From Porphyromonas gingivalis ATCC 33277 (GTDB lineage Bacteria; Bacteroidota; Bacteroidia; Bacteroidales; Porphyromonadaceae), in assembly GCF_000010505.1 (NCBI RefSeq), contig NC_010729.1:544501-608500 (forward strand): a stretch of 64,000 bases of DNA. Direction: 5' to 3'. Shown here in pieces: positions 55,450 to 64,000 of the stretch. Numbering within the stretch: the first letter of the stretch is position 1; each line of letters begins with the position of its first letter. Made by a program: the position numbers and the translations under genes. The notes under the pieces are model-generated. The model saw only the letters and a program-made list of their open reading frames with translations, did not search any database and was not told the origin of the DNA.

Positions 55450-56538
55450 ATGAAGACAACTCCCTTTACCGATGTGCACATTGCATTAGGAGCAAAGATG
55501 CACGAGTTTGCGGGCTACAATATGCCTATCGAATATGGTGGCATTATAGACGAGCACATGAATGTGGTCAACAATGTAGGCGTATTCGACGTATCGCACA
55601 TGGGCGAATTTTGGGTAAAAGGCCCGAATGCCCTCCGCTTCTTACAGAAAGTGTCCAGCAACGATGCTTCCAAACTGGCAGTCGGTCAAGTTCAGTATTG
55701 CTGCTTCCCCAATAACGACGGTGGTATAGTGGACGACTTCCTGCTCTATCGCTACGAAGAGGAAAAATATATGATGGTACCCAACGCTGCCAATATCGCC
55801 AAGGACTGGGCTTGGTGCCGGCAGCAGAATACGATGGGAGCCATATTGGAAAATGCCTCGGACAACATCGCCCAACTTGCCGTACAAGGCCCGAAAGCAA
55901 CGGAAGTGATGCAACGCCTCACGGACATCGACCTGAACGAGATCACTTACTATACGTTCAAAGTAGGCTCTTTCGCCGGATGTCCCGACGTAATTATTTC
56001 GGCTACGGGTTATACCGGAGCAGGTGGCTTCGAACTCTATTTCTATCCCCAATACGCTCAGAAGATATGGGATGCCCTCTTCGAAGCCGGCAAGCCCGAA
56101 GGTATCAAACCGGCCGGACTCGGTGCTCGCGACACGCTTCGTCTGGAGATGGGTTTCTGTCTCTATGGCAATGATATATGCGACACCACTTCTCCCATAG
56201 AGGCTGGGCTGGGCTGGATCACCAAGTTCACCGACGACAAAATGGATATGCCGAGCCGTAAGATCATGGAAGAGCAGAAAGCCGGAGGTCTCAAGCGCAA
56301 GCTCGTTGCCTTCGAACTGAAAGACAAGGGTATCCCTCGCCAGCACTATGAAATTGCCAATGCCGAAGGGCAAATCATCGGAGAGGTTACTTCCGGAACG
56401 ATGTCTCCTTGCCTTAAGAAAGGTATCGGTATGGGCTATGTGGCTACGGAATTCAGCAAGGTCGGCACAGAGCTTGGCATCATGGTACGCGGTCGTCAAC
56501 TCAAGGCTGAGATCGTGAAGCCCCCATTCCGCAAATAG
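55450..56538 (+). CDS. gcvT: Glycine cleavage system T protein (aminomethyltransferase)
   Basis: Transfers the methylene group from the lipoyl-bound aminomethyl intermediate to tetrahydrofolate, releasing ammonia. The 362-aa protein has [18 protein letters not shown] and [10 protein letters not shown] at the N-terminus, with the catalytic Asp in FDVSHM. Folate-binding [14 protein letters not shown] and [13 protein letters not shown] follow, and [20 protein letters not shown] lies in the C-terminal barrel. The H and P proteins are not in the window. Confidence 0.95.
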   Translation: MKTTPFTDVHIALGAKMHEFAGYNMPIEYGGIIDEHMNVVNNVGVFDVSHMGEFWVKGPNALRFLQKVSSNDASKLAVGQVQYCCFPNNDGGIVDDFLLYRYEEEKYMMVPNAANIAKDWAWCRQQNTMGAILENASDNIAQLAVQGPKATEVMQRLTDIDLNEITYYTFKVGSFAGCPDVIISATGYTGAGGFELYFYPQYAQKIWDALFEAGKPEGIKPAGLGARDTLRLEMGFCLYGNDICDTTSPIEAGLGWITKFTDDKMDMPSRKIMEEQKAGGLKRKLVAFELKDKGIPRQHYEIANAEGQIIGEVTSGTMSPCLKKGIGMGYVATEFSKVGTELGIMVRGRQLKAEIVKPPFRK

Positions 56539-56555
56539 TCGGGGCATTGTCTTGT

Positions 56556-56574
56556 CCTGTAAAAGCATTACAGG
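56556..56574 (+). terminator. Small hairpin after gcvT
   Basis: CCTGTAA-AAGCA-TTACAGG, extended by GTC...GAC to an imperfect longer stem, with a run of eight T at 56592-56599. First of two hairpins behind gcvT. Confidence 0.6.
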
Positions 56575-56601
56575 TCTTAGGACAACGACAGTTTTTTTTC
56601 T

Positions 56602-56646
56602 AATCCATCAGCAAAGGTCTGCCTTGCTGATGGATTTGTTTTTATA
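56602..56646 (+). terminator. Strong terminator after gcvT
   Basis: AATCCATCAGCAA / TTGCTGATGGATT, a 13-bp perfect stem, followed by TGTTTTTAT. It ends the gcvT transcript before the tandem repeat array. Confidence 0.85.
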
Positions 56647-56894
56647 AGACTTTATCTTTCATTACATGAGTTCGATATAAGCATATGGTGCTGACTCTCA
56701 TAAGAACTTAACGATCAAACTCTTGTTGGAGCATTGACTATAACCGAATCAGAAAAAGAAATGGAAAAAGGTTCGATTGCCCTCTTGTCGAAAGACTGTT
56801 CCTATACACATCTATCGGTTTCACAGCTCACACGGAACCTCCCACTCCCCGAATCTGCCATCCGACACAGAGCAGATAGCATCTTCCATCAATA

Positions 56895-57216
56895 GACCAT
56901 AGTATCCTCTCGTATGAGACCATAGTATCCTCTCATGTGTGACCATAGTATCCTCTCGTATGAGACCATAGTATCCTCTCATATGAGACCATAGTATCCT
57001 CTCGTATGAGACCATAGTATCCTCTCATATGAGACCATAGTATCCTCTCATATGAGACCATAGTATCCTCTCATGTGAGACCATAGTATCCTCTCATGCG
57101 AGACCATAGTATCCTCTCATATGAGATCATAGTATCTTCTCATGCGAGACCATAGTATCCTCTCATATGAGACCATAGTATCTTCTCATGCGAGATCATA
57201 ATATCCTCTCGTATGG
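56895..57216. repeat. Tandem array of 14 units of 23 bp
   Basis: Fourteen head-to-tail units with no spacers, consensus GACCATAGTATCCTCTC followed by ATATGA. Variation is nearly limited to the last six or seven bases (ATATGA, GTATGA, ATGCGA, ATGTGA), plus occasional GATC for GACC and CTTC for CCTC. Units ending ATATGA create the 12-base palindrome TCTCATATGAGA across the unit border. The last unit is degenerate. The array lies between the gcvT and hmu terminators. The flanks 56647-56894 and 57217-57393 show nothing recognisable. Confidence 0.97.
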
Positions 57217-57393
57217 GTTCATTCTTTGTATCTCCGGGAAAGATCAAATAGCAAGCAGGGGTATGACTGCCAAGCAAACAGAAGAATGAACAAATGTGCC
57301 TGCTTGTTGTGCAAAAGTCTCATACAATGCAAAGGACCAAGCAAAAGCTATTAGTCTGAAGAACATGCAGAGAGAGAGGGAAGGGGAGCGGAT

Positions 57394-57440
57394 ATAAAAA
57401 ACCGGCCCTGCGAAAAGAGCTTTTGCAGGGTCAGGGCCGG
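57394..57440 (-). terminator. Terminator of the hmu operon
   Basis: Stem CCGGCCCTG (57402-57410) with CAGGGCCGG (57432-57440), extended inside by alternative pairing; on the minus strand it is followed by TTTTTTATA. It lies about 60 bases after the hmuV stop. Confidence 0.85.
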
Positions 57441-57501
57441 AGGAAATAGAAAAAAGAGCTTTTGGGCTTGAAGGCGGATGATAATAGCCGATTTCTCCGT
57501 C

Positions 57502-57828
57502 TTAGTCTTCCGGCACGTAGATGATTTCGCCGCTTTCGAGCTGGTAAGCTACACCTACGCGCTTGCCTTTGCTGCCGGCTCCATCGGAGGATTCGTCGGA
57601 CGGAGTGTACTTCTCCACCTTGTCGCCTTTCTTGATCAAGATTTCCATGTTGTCCTTGCCGGGATTTTTGACGATTGTGTAGTCTTCCTTGCTGAAGACT
57701 TCGGTCATGTTGAATTTGGTGACGAGGGCAACCATCAGTGCCACGGCAAAGACCATGGCTACGTCGAAGAGGTTGGATACGAGTGAGGAAGGATCCGTGT
57801 CTTCTTCGTGGAAGCGTCTTCTGGACAT
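57502..57828 (-). CDS. hmuV: HmuV: DUF2149-type small membrane protein
   Basis: Last gene of the heme-uptake operon. From the ATG at 57828 the protein is 108 aa: a basic, acidic start (MSRRRFHEEDTDPSS), one membrane helix (about 18-37), and a periplasmic beta-rich part ending SGEIIYVPED. The plan of an ExbD/TolR-like partner for the preceding ExbB-like HmuU fits, though this is inference. The longer frame from 57867 overlaps hmuU and is less likely; the chosen start lies 5 bases after the hmuU stop. Confidence 0.82.
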   Translation of the reverse strand: MSRRRFHEEDTDPSSLVSNLFDVAMVFAVALMVALVTKFNMTEVFSKEDYTIVKNPGKDNMEILIKKGDKVEKYTPSDESSDGAGSKGKRVGVAYQLESGEIIYVPED

Positions 57829-57833
57829 GGCGA

Positions 57834-58412
57834 TCAGGAGAGTTTTTCGTTGATGTAATCGAGCCAAACGAGGTCGTTCCGATTGTAAGTGCGTACGATG
57901 TGCAGGGCTATATACCCTACAGCCGAGGCAAACATACCGATGACCGTGGTGGCAAAGGCTACTTGCATATTGTAGGCCATCTGTCCGATGTCGCCCGTGG
58001 AGAGTCCGACAAGGGCCGGTCCCATCGGGATGAGCGTACCCATCAGACCGAGTATGGGTCCGAACTTGGTGAGTACTTTGGCCGAACTCAGACGCTGTTC
58101 ACGAGAGAGTTCGTACCGACCGATGAGCAGATTGCGACGGGCGGAATCTGCATCGAGGACTTCGGCCAGCACATTTTCGAACGGAGCGTGGGGGCGTTTG
58201 GCCGCTTCGGCTCTGAGGGCTTCGGTGTCGAGGCCGGCTTTGTTTTCGATGATGCAGGCGAAGGTCTCCTGCCGGCGGCGGTAGCTCTGCCACGTGCCGA
58301 AGAGGGTGCCGAGGAGGAGAAGGGATTTGATGAAGAGATAGATGAGTCCGGCGACTACCGGTACCAACAGGCCGTTGGAGACCCAAAACATGACGTTGGA
58401 CAAGAAGTTCAT
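57834..58412 (-). CDS. hmuU: HmuU: MotA/TolQ/ExbB-family membrane protein
   Basis: A 192-aa proton-channel-family protein. Membrane helices are at about 12-35, 110-130 and 148-170. The core signature spans LTKFGPILGLMGTLIPMGPA and AYNMQVAFATTVIGMFAS. In ExbB/TolQ such helices form a pentamer energised by the proton gradient. In this operon it presumably energises the HmuS-related step or a TonB-like function. The name follows the hmuYRSTUV operon. Confidence 0.88.
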   Translation of the reverse strand: MNFLSNVMFWVSNGLLVPVVAGLIYLFIKSLLLLGTLFGTWQSYRRRQETFACIIENKAGLDTEALRAEAAKRPHAPFENVLAEVLDADSARRNLLIGRYELSREQRLSSAKVLTKFGPILGLMGTLIPMGPALVGLSTGDIGQMAYNMQVAFATTVIGMFASAVGYIALHIVRTYNRNDLVWLDYINEKLS

Positions 58413-58481
58413 TGGGAAAGTATTGTTAGTGAGTGATTCGGCGTGGGATGATGATCCGGTCCGATTCGATGATTAATTTTT

Positions 58482-59159
58482 TCAGTTGTTTTTTCTTCTG
58501 ATTATAGCCCACAAGCGAGGGGCAAAATAGCCGATCGAGGCACCTGCCAAGACGATCAGGAAGAGATAGAGCGCCTGCCACCAGTCGGTAGTGATGCCGG
58601 CTGTTCGCACCGCGGAGTCGGGGTGCAATACCCCGGCTGCAATGACGAAGACAAAGGTGCAGAGCGAAAGTAGAACAAGTGGTTCTCGCAAGGCTTCTCG
58701 CTTGAGTCCGAGTGCTCTCCACAGATAGGGAGCCGTTATACTCAGGGCTGCCACTATGAGGGCCATCACGATGGAAACTCCAACGAATGAATAGCCCGGC
58801 AGGACGTAGAACAGACTCAGACGCAGATAGAAGAGGGTGGGGAAGAACAGGAGCGGGGGCAGATGGCGCACCCAGGTGCGGTACAAGCGGAAGGAGGAAG
58901 GACGGTGCGTACATATATATACGACGTACAGTAGATCCACCATGACGGCCAGAGAGACATTGCGCAGGGCTTCGGGCGAGTACAGGAGGGTCTCGACTTC
59001 CATCCGGCTGACGTGCTGCGTCAGTCCGTGTACGAGTGCGATGAAAGCCGCGTAGACCGCCGCATGCAAGCAACGGACGAGGAGGGAACTATGTACTCCC
59101 TCCTCGAACAGATACTTGAGCGTAGCCAATAAGGCTATAGTCAGCAGGACTTCTCTCAT
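58482..59159 (-). CDS. hmuT: HmuT: polytopic membrane protein
   Basis: A 225-aa protein with about six hydrophobic helices and no recognised catalytic motif. It overlaps hmuS by four bases (59156-59159), a sign of coupled translation. Its role in heme use is unknown; the position between the CobN-like HmuS and ExbB-like HmuU suggests a membrane complex. Confidence 0.8.
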   Translation of the reverse strand: MREVLLTIALLATLKYLFEEGVHSSLLVRCLHAAVYAAFIALVHGLTQHVSRMEVETLLYSPEALRNVSLAVMVDLLYVVYICTHRPSSFRLYRTWVRHLPPLLFFPTLFYLRLSLFYVLPGYSFVGVSIVMALIVAALSITAPYLWRALGLKREALREPLVLLSLCTFVFVIAAGVLHPDSAVRTAGITTDWWQALYLFLIVLAGASIGYFAPRLWAIIRRKNN

Positions 59160-62100
59160 TCTTTTCCTTTTCTGCGCTTGGCAATGAGGAAGAGTATCAG
59201 GATTATCACCACGAGGGCTACTCCTGCAGGCAGCAGGTAAGAGGTGACAGGGCTGGAGGTATCCTCACTCGAGCGGGTCTCTTTCTTGAGTCGCTGTCCC
59301 TTTTGGGCATCCTTGATCGATACTTCGCGAGCATCGGCTACCTTTTCTTCGTAAGCTTTCTTGTCACTTGCATCGAGGCGTTCGCCGATGAAGCTGCGCA
59401 GCTTGGCATTGTCGCAAACGAATCCGCTACAGCCGGCTCCGAATTCAGCCACGGATTTGGCATGCAATTCGGCAATAGCCTTTAGCTGTTCGGGGGTAGC
59501 TTTCCACATCCCTTTGCGTGCGGTCTCCATCATTACGGCAGTGAATTCCTGCAAAGCGGCAGGGTTGTTTTCGCGGAAAAATTCGTGGACGCCGAGATTC
59601 TTCTCATCCTTCACATAAGTAGCGTAGATGTCATCCCACAATTCCTTGTCGATGGCCGAAGGCTTCATGACATTCCAGCCGTAGGTGTTGCGGATAGTTT
59701 CGGCAATGCCGTTGGCAGCATTTTGTCCTTCTTTGAGCTGCTCTTGGATATAAGTAGGATTGAGGATTGTGGTTCTGGCTTCGACGCCGATGGCTTGTTT
59801 CAGCTCTTGCACGCGCGTCTTGTGGCGATTGCGCAGGTCGTTGAAGTATGCTTCCGGATCTTTGCCCGTCACTTGGCGGACAGAGAGCGTGAGGCCTCCC
59901 ATGAATTCATAGACGTGGTCGAGGCTCAAGGCTCCCCACGTATTGCTTTGGCGAGGTTGTACCACGGCATCCACATTCTGCAAAGCTGCTTCGAACATAC
60001 CTTGCTGGAAATCTCCCCAGCGACCTTGCATACCGTAGATTGCGCCCATGTTGTTGAGGTAAACATCTGCAATCTCCTTTTCGGTTTCCCAGCGATCGCC
60101 GCTTTCGACCATGGATTGGATACCGGTACCGTAGTTGCCGTTCACGCCACCGAATACACGCTGTGTGGCGAGCATACGTGCATCAGCCGGAGAAAGGCCC
60201 TTGCCGAGCAATACTTTCTCCGCATCCACTGCACCGCGAGCAACTTCGTTGTCGCTCTCGGACTTTTGGGCAGCAGCCAGATCCACAGCCTTTTGGATAA
60301 GGAACAGGCGAGAAGCAGCCAAGTCGCGAAGCTGCCCGGACGTTTGTACTACCACATCGATACGTTTGCGGCCGAGTTTTTCAATCGGTATCAGTCGGAT
60401 GTCCTGCACACGTCCCATCGGATCGCGTACGGGCTCCGTCCCGAGCAGATAGAGTATTTCAGCTATGGTAGCACCTTCGCTTTCGATGAAGCTACTGCTC
60501 CATAGCGTAAAGCTGACTTTCGTAGGAAGTTCGCCATTGTGACGGCGAGCGTAGTCGGCCAGCATGTCCTCTGCCATCTTCTTTCCTTTTTCCCATGCGG
60601 CTGCTGATGGTGTGGCCTCGGCATTGATAGAGAAGAGGTTTCTTCCGGTAGGAAGCGTCTCCGGATTGGCGATATAGTCGCCACCCGGCGAAGGTGCCGT
60701 ATAACCGCCGGAGAGAGCGTTCATCATAGAGGTCAGCTCCAGCTGTGGGCTGTTTTTGAGTGCCTTATAGTAGAAAGGTATCTGGGCAATAGCATGCTTG
60801 AGTTCGCTGATGCTCGCTGCCATGGCTTTGTCTTTGGACGTAAGCTCTCGTACCGGCTGATTCGTCATGGCCGGTTGCTTGGCTTCCGACTTATCAGGTA
60901 TCATAGCTTTTGCCTTTTCCGAATGTGCCGCTTGCATAGAATCCTTGCCGTGAGAAGGCATCGCGTGCTGTGCTCCATCACTCTTCATCTTGGCGGCCAT
61001 TGCTTTCATTGCAGCGATTTGAGCCGAGTCGGGGCCCTTCCCTCCATTTGCTTTCATCTTGGCGGCCATTGCTTTCATGGCAGTGATTTGAGCTGAGTCG
61101 GGGCCGGAACCTCCGTTTGCTCTCATCTGCTCGCCCATCTTCCTCATCATCGCCATTTCGGCCGATGTAGGCATACGGCCACCGGATGCAGCCATCATTT
61201 GCTCGCGCATGGAAGATGCTTTATCCTCTGCAGAGCGGACCACGGCTTCAGATTGGACAATTTCGCTGGACAGTACACCCAGCGTAGTCAATGCTGCATT
61301 CACATCTACCGCCTCGCGTCCGAGGTAACGCTCCACCAGTGCTTCGGCAGGACGACGATAGTGGTTGGTAAAGAATCGTTCGCTATCTTGCTGCTCCTGT
61401 GTGTAGCGTCCACGCTGACGGTCGATAGCGGCCAAAGCATAAGCAATAGGATCTGTAGTAATATGCTTCACGGAAGAGCGGATCTTTTCTTCCGGGAACA
61501 TAACGCCTGTCTTGTACATACCACCCGGGATCTTGCTGACAGCAAGTTCTTCGGCAAAGTCGGAAAGAGAGATGATTTGCTCACGTGTATAAGGTTTGTC
61601 GAGGATGGAGTCGAGTTTCAGATCCCGATGGTAGCCGTTCTTCACGGCCAAGGCCTTGATGCGGAGAGACAGGGCTTTATCATCGTTGTCCTGCTCCAGG
61701 TATTTATCCGTCAAGCTGAGGAACTCGCTTACTTGACCCCTCATGCGCGTTTCGATGAAAGGAGGAGCCAGATAAGATACCGTACCGGCATAGCTTCTGC
61801 GCTTGGCGATCATTCCTTCACCGATATTGGCGATGGTATAGTAGTAGATATGAGGCAGGTCATTGACGAGGCGGTCTGTCCAATCCTCAGAAGAGAGTGC
61901 GATCTGCTTGCCCGGGATAAACTCAAGGCTGCCATGCGTGCCGAAGTGCATCATCACATCCGCTTTGAATGCTTTCTGTGTCCACAGATATGAGGCTACA
62001 TAGGCATAAGGGGGTACCGGATTAGAGCCGTGTACGGCCTTGAAGTCGTTGGCCCCTCCACCTTGTACGGGCTGAGGCAAAAGAACGACATTGCCGAACT

Positions 62101-63565
62101 GCACACGGGTTACACCGATGCCGCCTACTCCGTTTTGCTCCATCGAATAGTATTCTCCGGGAGCTTCTCCATAGCGTTCTTGCAGAAGCTGGATTTGATT
62201 CGGTGTAAGGACTTCTTGCATCCACTGCTTCAAATCATTTGTGGGTACGAATGCCGGATAGCCGCTTTCGGTAAAGCGTGCCAGATTGCCTTCGGCATAG
62301 CTATTGAAAATAGCTCCTTGCGTCATGATGATCTTTTCGAAAGCTGCTTCATCGGTGGGTAATCCGGTGAGATCATAGCCTTCGCTCTGCATCTTGCGCA
62401 ATACATTATATATAGAAGGCAGGGTCTCTATTCCTTGTGCTACGAGGCTGTTTTGTCCCGGTCCCTTGAAATAGTAGATGGCAACGCGCTTCTCCTTGTT
62501 AGGTTTGTTTTTTAGGGTGATGTATTTGTTCACCAGACTGGTAAATACCTCCAGTCGTCCGGGGATAGTTCTGAAGAGTTGTAACCCTGTCTTGGCATCT
62601 TTTTCGAGAGCAACCAATGCAAAGGGAACCATGGCTCCGTCCAACTCGGGAGTCGATACGCTTTGTGCCAGGAAGCCGCCTACCATACCTTGCTTGTCTT
62701 CCAACCAAGTCTCTCGAAGATTGCCGATTGTAAGAGGTGCCAGAATAGGAACATTTTGCTTGCGCAGCCATATTTCCGCTTCAGTGGAATGGCCTGCCGC
62801 CAAACGTCCGTGAGGCATATAAATCAGAAGATCGGGGTTGATGAGTTCCAAGAATTCGAGACGCTTATTGCCTGCTGAAAAAGGGAAGACATTGAGTCCG
62901 CTTTTTTCCAAAGAGGCTACAAGTTCGTCTATATGCTCGCGATTCGAGTTGAAGGGATTGCCGAAGCCTATCAGTAGTGCTACGCGTGGAGCACCCTCGC
63001 GATAACCATGCGTACGATAGTACTGCATATAAGCATCCATGGATTCGAAAATATCCTCATCGGTCTTGCCGAAGAAGAGGTTGCCGGCATACTCGATCGG
63101 TGCCTCGATCTTACCTTCCCGAAGAGATTTTCCAAGAATCTCCTGACGCAGGTAGTTGAATCCCGATCTATAGTTCTTGCCACCTCCGTAGCTGAAGTAT
63201 TTGGAGAGTATTTCCGCCTTTGTGCTATCGATAGAGCAGAGGTCATTCTCCGGATTGGTGGCAGACATCACGAGATAGGGAATCTGTTTTTCCTCCAAAC
63301 TTTTGATTTGGGCACGATCGTCTTCGTTCCATTTCGCACCCATGCCGAAGCATAGTACCGCATCGTACTTCTTCAGTTTGGTGAGGTCGTCCTCGACGTT
63401 TACTGTCACATTTCGTGCATCGGCCGAAAGACTCATTCGTGCCACCATAAACTGGGGGAAGTTCACCAATGCCACACGCGAGGGTTGCGGACGGAACATC
63501 CAAAATGCAAAGCCGATAGCCACCAATAAGATGGCTACCGACAGATAAATTATTTTTTTCTTCAT
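59156..63565 (-). CDS. hmuS: HmuS: CobN/magnesium-chelatase-H-like membrane protein
   Basis: A 1469-aa protein of the CobN family, whose classical members insert cobalt or magnesium into tetrapyrroles. An N-terminal helix (about 5-23) and a C-terminal helix (about 1442-1460, followed by KRRKGKE) anchor it, with the large domain outside the cytoplasm. Family motifs include FGTHGSLEFIPGKQIAL, NIGEGMIAKRRSYAGTVSYL and GGVNGNYGTGIQSM. I recall recent work on the Bacteroides homologue showing removal of iron from heme, the reverse of chelation. Residues about 790-870 hold three Met-rich 23-residue repeats not expected in CobN. It lies 36 bases after hmuR. Confidence 0.9.
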   Translation of the reverse strand: MKKKIIYLSVAILLVAIGFAFWMFRPQPSRVALVNFPQFMVARMSLSADARNVTVNVEDDLTKLKKYDAVLCFGMGAKWNEDDRAQIKSLEEKQIPYLVMSATNPENDLCSIDSTKAEILSKYFSYGGGKNYRSGFNYLRQEILGKSLREGKIEAPIEYAGNLFFGKTDEDIFESMDAYMQYYRTHGYREGAPRVALLIGFGNPFNSNREHIDELVASLEKSGLNVFPFSAGNKRLEFLELINPDLLIYMPHGRLAAGHSTEAEIWLRKQNVPILAPLTIGNLRETWLEDKQGMVGGFLAQSVSTPELDGAMVPFALVALEKDAKTGLQLFRTIPGRLEVFTSLVNKYITLKNKPNKEKRVAIYYFKGPGQNSLVAQGIETLPSIYNVLRKMQSEGYDLTGLPTDEAAFEKIIMTQGAIFNSYAEGNLARFTESGYPAFVPTNDLKQWMQEVLTPNQIQLLQERYGEAPGEYYSMEQNGVGGIGVTRVQFGNVVLLPQPVQGGGANDFKAVHGSNPVPPYAYVASYLWTQKAFKADVMMHFGTHGSLEFIPGKQIALSSEDWTDRLVNDLPHIYYYTIANIGEGMIAKRRSYAGTVSYLAPPFIETRMRGQVSEFLSLTDKYLEQDNDDKALSLRIKALAVKNGYHRDLKLDSILDKPYTREQIISLSDFAEELAVSKIPGGMYKTGVMFPEEKIRSSVKHITTDPIAYALAAIDRQRGRYTQEQQDSERFFTNHYRRPAEALVERYLGREAVDVNAALTTLGVLSSEIVQSEAVVRSAEDKASSMREQMMAASGGRMPTSAEMAMMRKMGEQMRANGGSGPDSAQITAMKAMAAKMKANGGKGPDSAQIAAMKAMAAKMKSDGAQHAMPSHGKDSMQAAHSEKAKAMIPDKSEAKQPAMTNQPVRELTSKDKAMAASISELKHAIAQIPFYYKALKNSPQLELTSMMNALSGGYTAPSPGGDYIANPETLPTGRNLFSINAEATPSAAAWEKGKKMAEDMLADYARRHNGELPTKVSFTLWSSSFIESEGATIAEILYLLGTEPVRDPMGRVQDIRLIPIEKLGRKRIDVVVQTSGQLRDLAASRLFLIQKAVDLAAAQKSESDNEVARGAVDAEKVLLGKGLSPADARMLATQRVFGGVNGNYGTGIQSMVESGDRWETEKEIADVYLNNMGAIYGMQGRWGDFQQGMFEAALQNVDAVVQPRQSNTWGALSLDHVYEFMGGLTLSVRQVTGKDPEAYFNDLRNRHKTRVQELKQAIGVEARTTILNPTYIQEQLKEGQNAANGIAETIRNTYGWNVMKPSAIDKELWDDIYATYVKDEKNLGVHEFFRENNPAALQEFTAVMMETARKGMWKATPEQLKAIAELHAKSVAEFGAGCSGFVCDNAKLRSFIGERLDASDKKAYEEKVADAREVSIKDAQKGQRLKKETRSSEDTSSPVTSYLLPAGVALVVIILILFLIAKRRKGKE

Positions 63566-63601
63566 CGTGGCGAATTATATTTCTGTTGCAAATAAGTCGT
63601 A

Positions 63602-64000
63602 TTAGAAAGTGATCCGAACCAACCCGTATATGATACGTCCGGGTGATGTCGGGGAATTGAATGCCAATGCTTTGGGTTTATAATCGAACAGGTTCTCCGC
63701 ACCGATATGGAGCGTATAGTTCCGATAGAAATGATTTTCAATATCCAAACGACAGATCGTATAACCCGGATACGTTATTTCCTCAAACAACTCGTTAGAG
63801 TTCATACGCCCTGTTTTCAGATCGGAAAGGAAGCGCGTGGAGAAGTTGGAGGCTAGTCTGTAATTCTTCGAGAAATTATGTCCATAAGAGAGAGTGGCAG
63901 TAGCTGCATGAGGGCGGGTGTTTGAGAGCTTCATCTCAGTTCCGGCCTTATCGGTCGCCTTCCATCGATCATAAGTGTAGGAATATGAAGCTCGAAAACC
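63602..64000 (-). CDS. hmuR: HmuR: TonB-dependent heme receptor, C-terminal part
   Basis: The last 132 residues of an outer-membrane TonB-dependent receptor; the 5' part lies beyond the window. Alternating beta strands (ATATLSYGHNFSKNYRLASN, then NHFYRNYTLHIGAENLFDYK) and the terminal GRIIYGLVRITF with a final Phe are typical of a 22-strand barrel end. Identity as HmuR rests on the following hmuSTUV order. HmuR takes heme from HmuY or hemoglobin at the surface. Confidence 0.9.
   Translation of the reverse strand, partial: GFRASYSYTYDRWKATDKAGTEMKLSNTRPHAATATLSYGHNFSKNYRLASNFSTRFLSDLKTGRMNSNELFEEITYPGYTICRLDIENHFYRNYTLHIGAENLFDYKPKALAFNSPTSPGRIIYGLVRITF

Noticed and set aside
56821-57015. Minus-strand open frame of 64 aa across the tandem repeat
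   Set aside because: Its sequence is the 23-bp repeat read in shifting frames; no signal, domain or start context supports a gene.
56895-57216. CRISPR array
   Set aside because: Units follow each other directly with no spacers, and no cas genes are near. It is a plain tandem repeat.

Overview
The window looks like a chromosomal piece of Porphyromonas gingivalis or a very close relative. This is a judgement from memory of gene content and order, without a database search. It carries fumarate reductase next to a Na+-pumping methylmalonyl-CoA decarboxylase, a secreted '84 kDa antigen' protein with a type IX secretion C-terminus, a complete Bat operon, the rfbACDB rhamnose genes, and the hmuRSTUV heme-uptake genes. 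Many gene starts are preceded by TAnnTTTG, the Bacteroidetes -7 promoter box. Locus numbers such as PG1587 or PG1604 are recalled, not checked.

Layout. 1-7000 (+): anaerobic succinate/propionate energy metabolism, with frdA (3' part), frdB, methylmalonyl-CoA epimerase and the decarboxylase subunits. 7000-9060: a gene-poor stretch with a dispersed repeat and a voltage-gated-type K+ channel. 9060-13420 (-): a secreted C1 peptidase, a T9SS-exported propeller protein and an XTP pyrophosphatase. 13480-15670 (+): a YjbR protein, biotin ligase and an acyltransferase. 15700-21040 (-): ileS, a DksA-like protein, lspA and a lipoprotein. 21380-28680: rpe, comEC, aroK, a 7TM-HD phosphodiesterase, tRNA-His, folP and a CdaA-type diadenylate cyclase. 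28690-37900 (-): a PAP2 lipid phosphatase (probably the lipid A 4'-phosphatase), then batE, batD, batC, batB, batA, a DUF4381-like gene, a DUF58 gene and moxR. 38000-41380 (-): nadB-nadC-nadA. 41380-42500: a large intergenic block with a second copy of the dispersed repeat. 42500-45860 (+): a Crp/Fnr regulator, a TauE/SafE permease, an MBL-rhodanese protein and a membrane-anchored rhodanese, a likely sulfide/persulfide module. 45860-47030: intergenic, with an IS remnant. 47030-56540 (+): gltX, waaA, an LtaS-like enzyme, rfbACDB and gcvT. 56540-57500: terminators and a 14-unit, 23-bp tandem repeat. 57500-64000 (-): hmuV, hmuU, hmuT, hmuS and the 3' end of hmuR.

Connections. The biotin ligase at 13837 probably charges the biotin carrier at 5328. 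LspA overlaps a lipoprotein gene that it would process. A c-di-AMP synthase and a c-di-AMP phosphodiesterase family member lie about 1.7 kb apart. The most interesting new signal is a near-identical promoter/operator, with exactly the same internal spacing, placed before the TauE permease and before the MBL-rhodanese gene just downstream of the Crp-family gene. Next are the composite intergenic repeat (two copies plus an inverted end fragment), the LTD-OadG fusion with its small paralogous partner, the zinc-less DksA-like protein, and the Met-rich 23-residue repeats inserted in HmuS.
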